Source of the DNA: Ignavibacteriaceae bacterium
Lineage (GTDB): Bacteria; Bacteroidota; Ignavibacteria; Ignavibacteriales; Ignavibacteriaceae
Assembly: GCA_031292465.1 (NCBI GenBank)
Contig: JARLHB010000535.1
Location: 1-6,699, forward strand
Reading direction: 5' to 3'
DNA length: 6,699 nucleotides
Below the pieces are notes generated by a model. The model was not told the origin of the DNA. It did not search any database and saw only the letters and a program-made list of their open reading frames with translations. Position numbers and translations under genes: made by a program. This document shows, piece after piece, positions 6,099-6,699 of the stretch (the stretch's first letter is position 1; every line of letters begins with the position of its first letter).

Positions 6099-6136
6099 AC
6101 CACTAAGACACTTAGAACACTAAGATTCACTAAGAA
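6099..6136. repeat. Right inverted repeat of the GxxExxY cassette
   Basis: Read on the plus strand, after AC the units are CACTAAGA, CACTTAGAA, CACTAAGATT and CACTAAGAA, with lengths 8, 9, 10 and 9 as in the left copy. It starts 2 nt beyond the alaS stop codon. On the minus strand it is an open frame that could be misread as the N-terminus of the GxxExxY protein. Confidence 0.85.
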
Positions 6137-6138
6137 TT

Positions 6139-6699
6139 TTATTTAATAAAGTTACTAATAATTTCTTCAACTTTATTTAAGGCAGTCGGAATATTATTTA
6201 TATCCTTGCCGCCAGCGGTTGCAAGATGGGGCCTTCCGCCGCCGCCGCCGCCGACCAGTTTTGCTAATTCTCCAACTATTTTTCCGGCGCTGAGTTTTTT
6301 CTCTTTTATTAAATCATCGGAAACAACGCAGACAATGCCTACCTTGTCTTCAATTTCTGTGAATAAGACTCCAATGCCGCTTTTAATTTTGTTCCTTAAT
6401 TCATCGCCGAAAGATTTTAATTCGTCCATATTATCGGCATTTACTTTTGCTTTGAATACTTTTATTCTGCCGACCTCTGCCGGTTTAGCTACAATGGAAT
6501 CAATCTGTCCAAGCTTGCCTTTTAATTTAAATTCTGAAATATCCTTTTCAAGCTTTTTCTTTTCATCAAGAAGTTCAGCAATCTTTTCTTCCGATTGTTT
6601 AATAAGGTTTAATTGAGAATTTATATAGTTCTCAACACCGGCGCCGGTAACAGCTTCAATTCTTCTTATACCGCTTGCTGTAGATGACTCGCCTGTTAT
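6139..6699 (-). CDS. alaS: Alanyl-tRNA synthetase, C-terminal part (5'-partial)
   Basis: Attaches alanine to tRNA-Ala in the cytoplasm. Only the last 186 residues are in the window; the frame is open to the right edge, so ATG 6429 is an internal methionine. The visible part begins with ITGESSTASGIRRIEAVTG (1-19), the conserved segment that follows the zinc-binding Cys/His motif of the editing domain. Next is a charged helical stretch (about 30-70, KQSEEKIAELLDEKKKLEKD) typical of the coiled region before the C-Ala domain. It ends in the DHHA1-type domain with the Gly-rich signature GGGGGGRPHLATAGG (150-164), which contacts tRNA. The catalytic aminoacylation domain lies off the window. Six Gly codons, mostly GGC, form a short CCG-repeat look-alike at 6236-6253, but this is the family motif. 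The stop is intact and is followed after 2 nt by the right inverted repeat. Confidence 0.96.
   Translation of the reverse strand: MTGESSTASGIRRIEAVTGAGVENYINSQLNLIKQSEEKIAELLDEKKKLEKDISEFKLKGKLGQIDSIVAKPAEVGRIKVFKAKVNADNMDELKSFGDELRNKIKSGIGVLFTEIEDKVGIVCVVSDDLIKEKKLSAGKIVGELAKLVGGGGGGRPHLATAGGKDINNIPTALNKVEEIISNFIK

Larger units (their letters stand above)
5610..6136. mobile_element. Candidate inverted-repeat-flanked GxxExxY cassette (527 bp)
   Basis: A single small gene with a PD-(D/E)XK-like core is enclosed by two imperfect 38-bp inverted repeats. The unit lies 2 nt from the alaS stop codon and 6 nt from the radA start codon, with neither neighbour disrupted. There is no transposase gene and no clear target-site duplication, so mobility is an inference from the architecture. 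Alternatives are a locally duplicated repeat or a regulatory array that happens to flank the gene. Confidence 0.5.

Noticed and set aside
6099..6136. Possible CRISPR array
   Set aside because: The units are 8-10 nt and directly adjacent, with no spacers and no cas genes.
5610..6136. Complete insertion sequence
   Set aside because: Inverted ends are present, but no transposase is encoded and no clear target-site duplication is visible, so it is called only a candidate cassette.
6236..6253. CCG trinucleotide run that could be a microsatellite
   Set aside because: It encodes the conserved glycine run of the AlaRS C-terminal domain, so it is kept by protein function.
6206..6616. Plus-strand open frame of 136 codons
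   Set aside because: It is antisense to alaS; its proline run is the complement of the AlaRS glycine motif.

Overview
The window looks like chromosomal DNA of a moderately AT-rich bacterium of the Bacteroidota/Chlorobiota lineage, most likely Ignavibacteria or a close relative (inference). The main evidence is the first gene, which ends in a textbook type IX secretion (T9SS) sorting tail with the 'LEQNYPNPFN' opening typical of that group. The short AMP nucleosidase of the type found in Bacteroidota and the weak or absent Shine-Dalgarno sequences before several genes agree with this.

Left part (1-2355, plus strand): the C-terminal 484 residues of a large secreted, probably metallopeptidase-like T9SS cargo protein whose start lies off the window; a strong hairpin after its stop; then a complete short-form AMP nucleosidase. 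Middle (2400-4049, minus strand): a rhomboid protease and a PAP2 phosphatase that are 14 nt apart and probably co-transcribed, then a small RRM RNA-binding protein with its own intrinsic terminator. The amn and rhomboid genes converge on a 44-bp spacer of tandem 8-mers. Right part (4245-6699, minus strand): radA (DNA repair ATPase), a small GxxExxY-family PD-(D/E)XK-like protein, and the C-terminal 186 residues of alanyl-tRNA synthetase, which runs off the right edge. Transcription order on the minus strand is alaS, GxxExxY gene, radA, rbp, PAP2, rhomboid.

The most unusual structure is at 5610-6136. The GxxExxY gene sits between two imperfect 38-bp inverted repeats (33 of 38 positions match, no gaps). 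Each repeat is built of four degenerate CACTAAGA-type units with the same 8/9/10/9 spacing. This 527-bp unit fits exactly between the alaS stop codon (2 nt away) and the radA start codon (6 nt away), as if a small mobile cassette had entered an alaS-radA junction without damaging either gene. No transposase is present, so if it moves it is either mobilised in trans or uses its own nuclease-like protein. The remaining genes are ordinary housekeeping or envelope functions.
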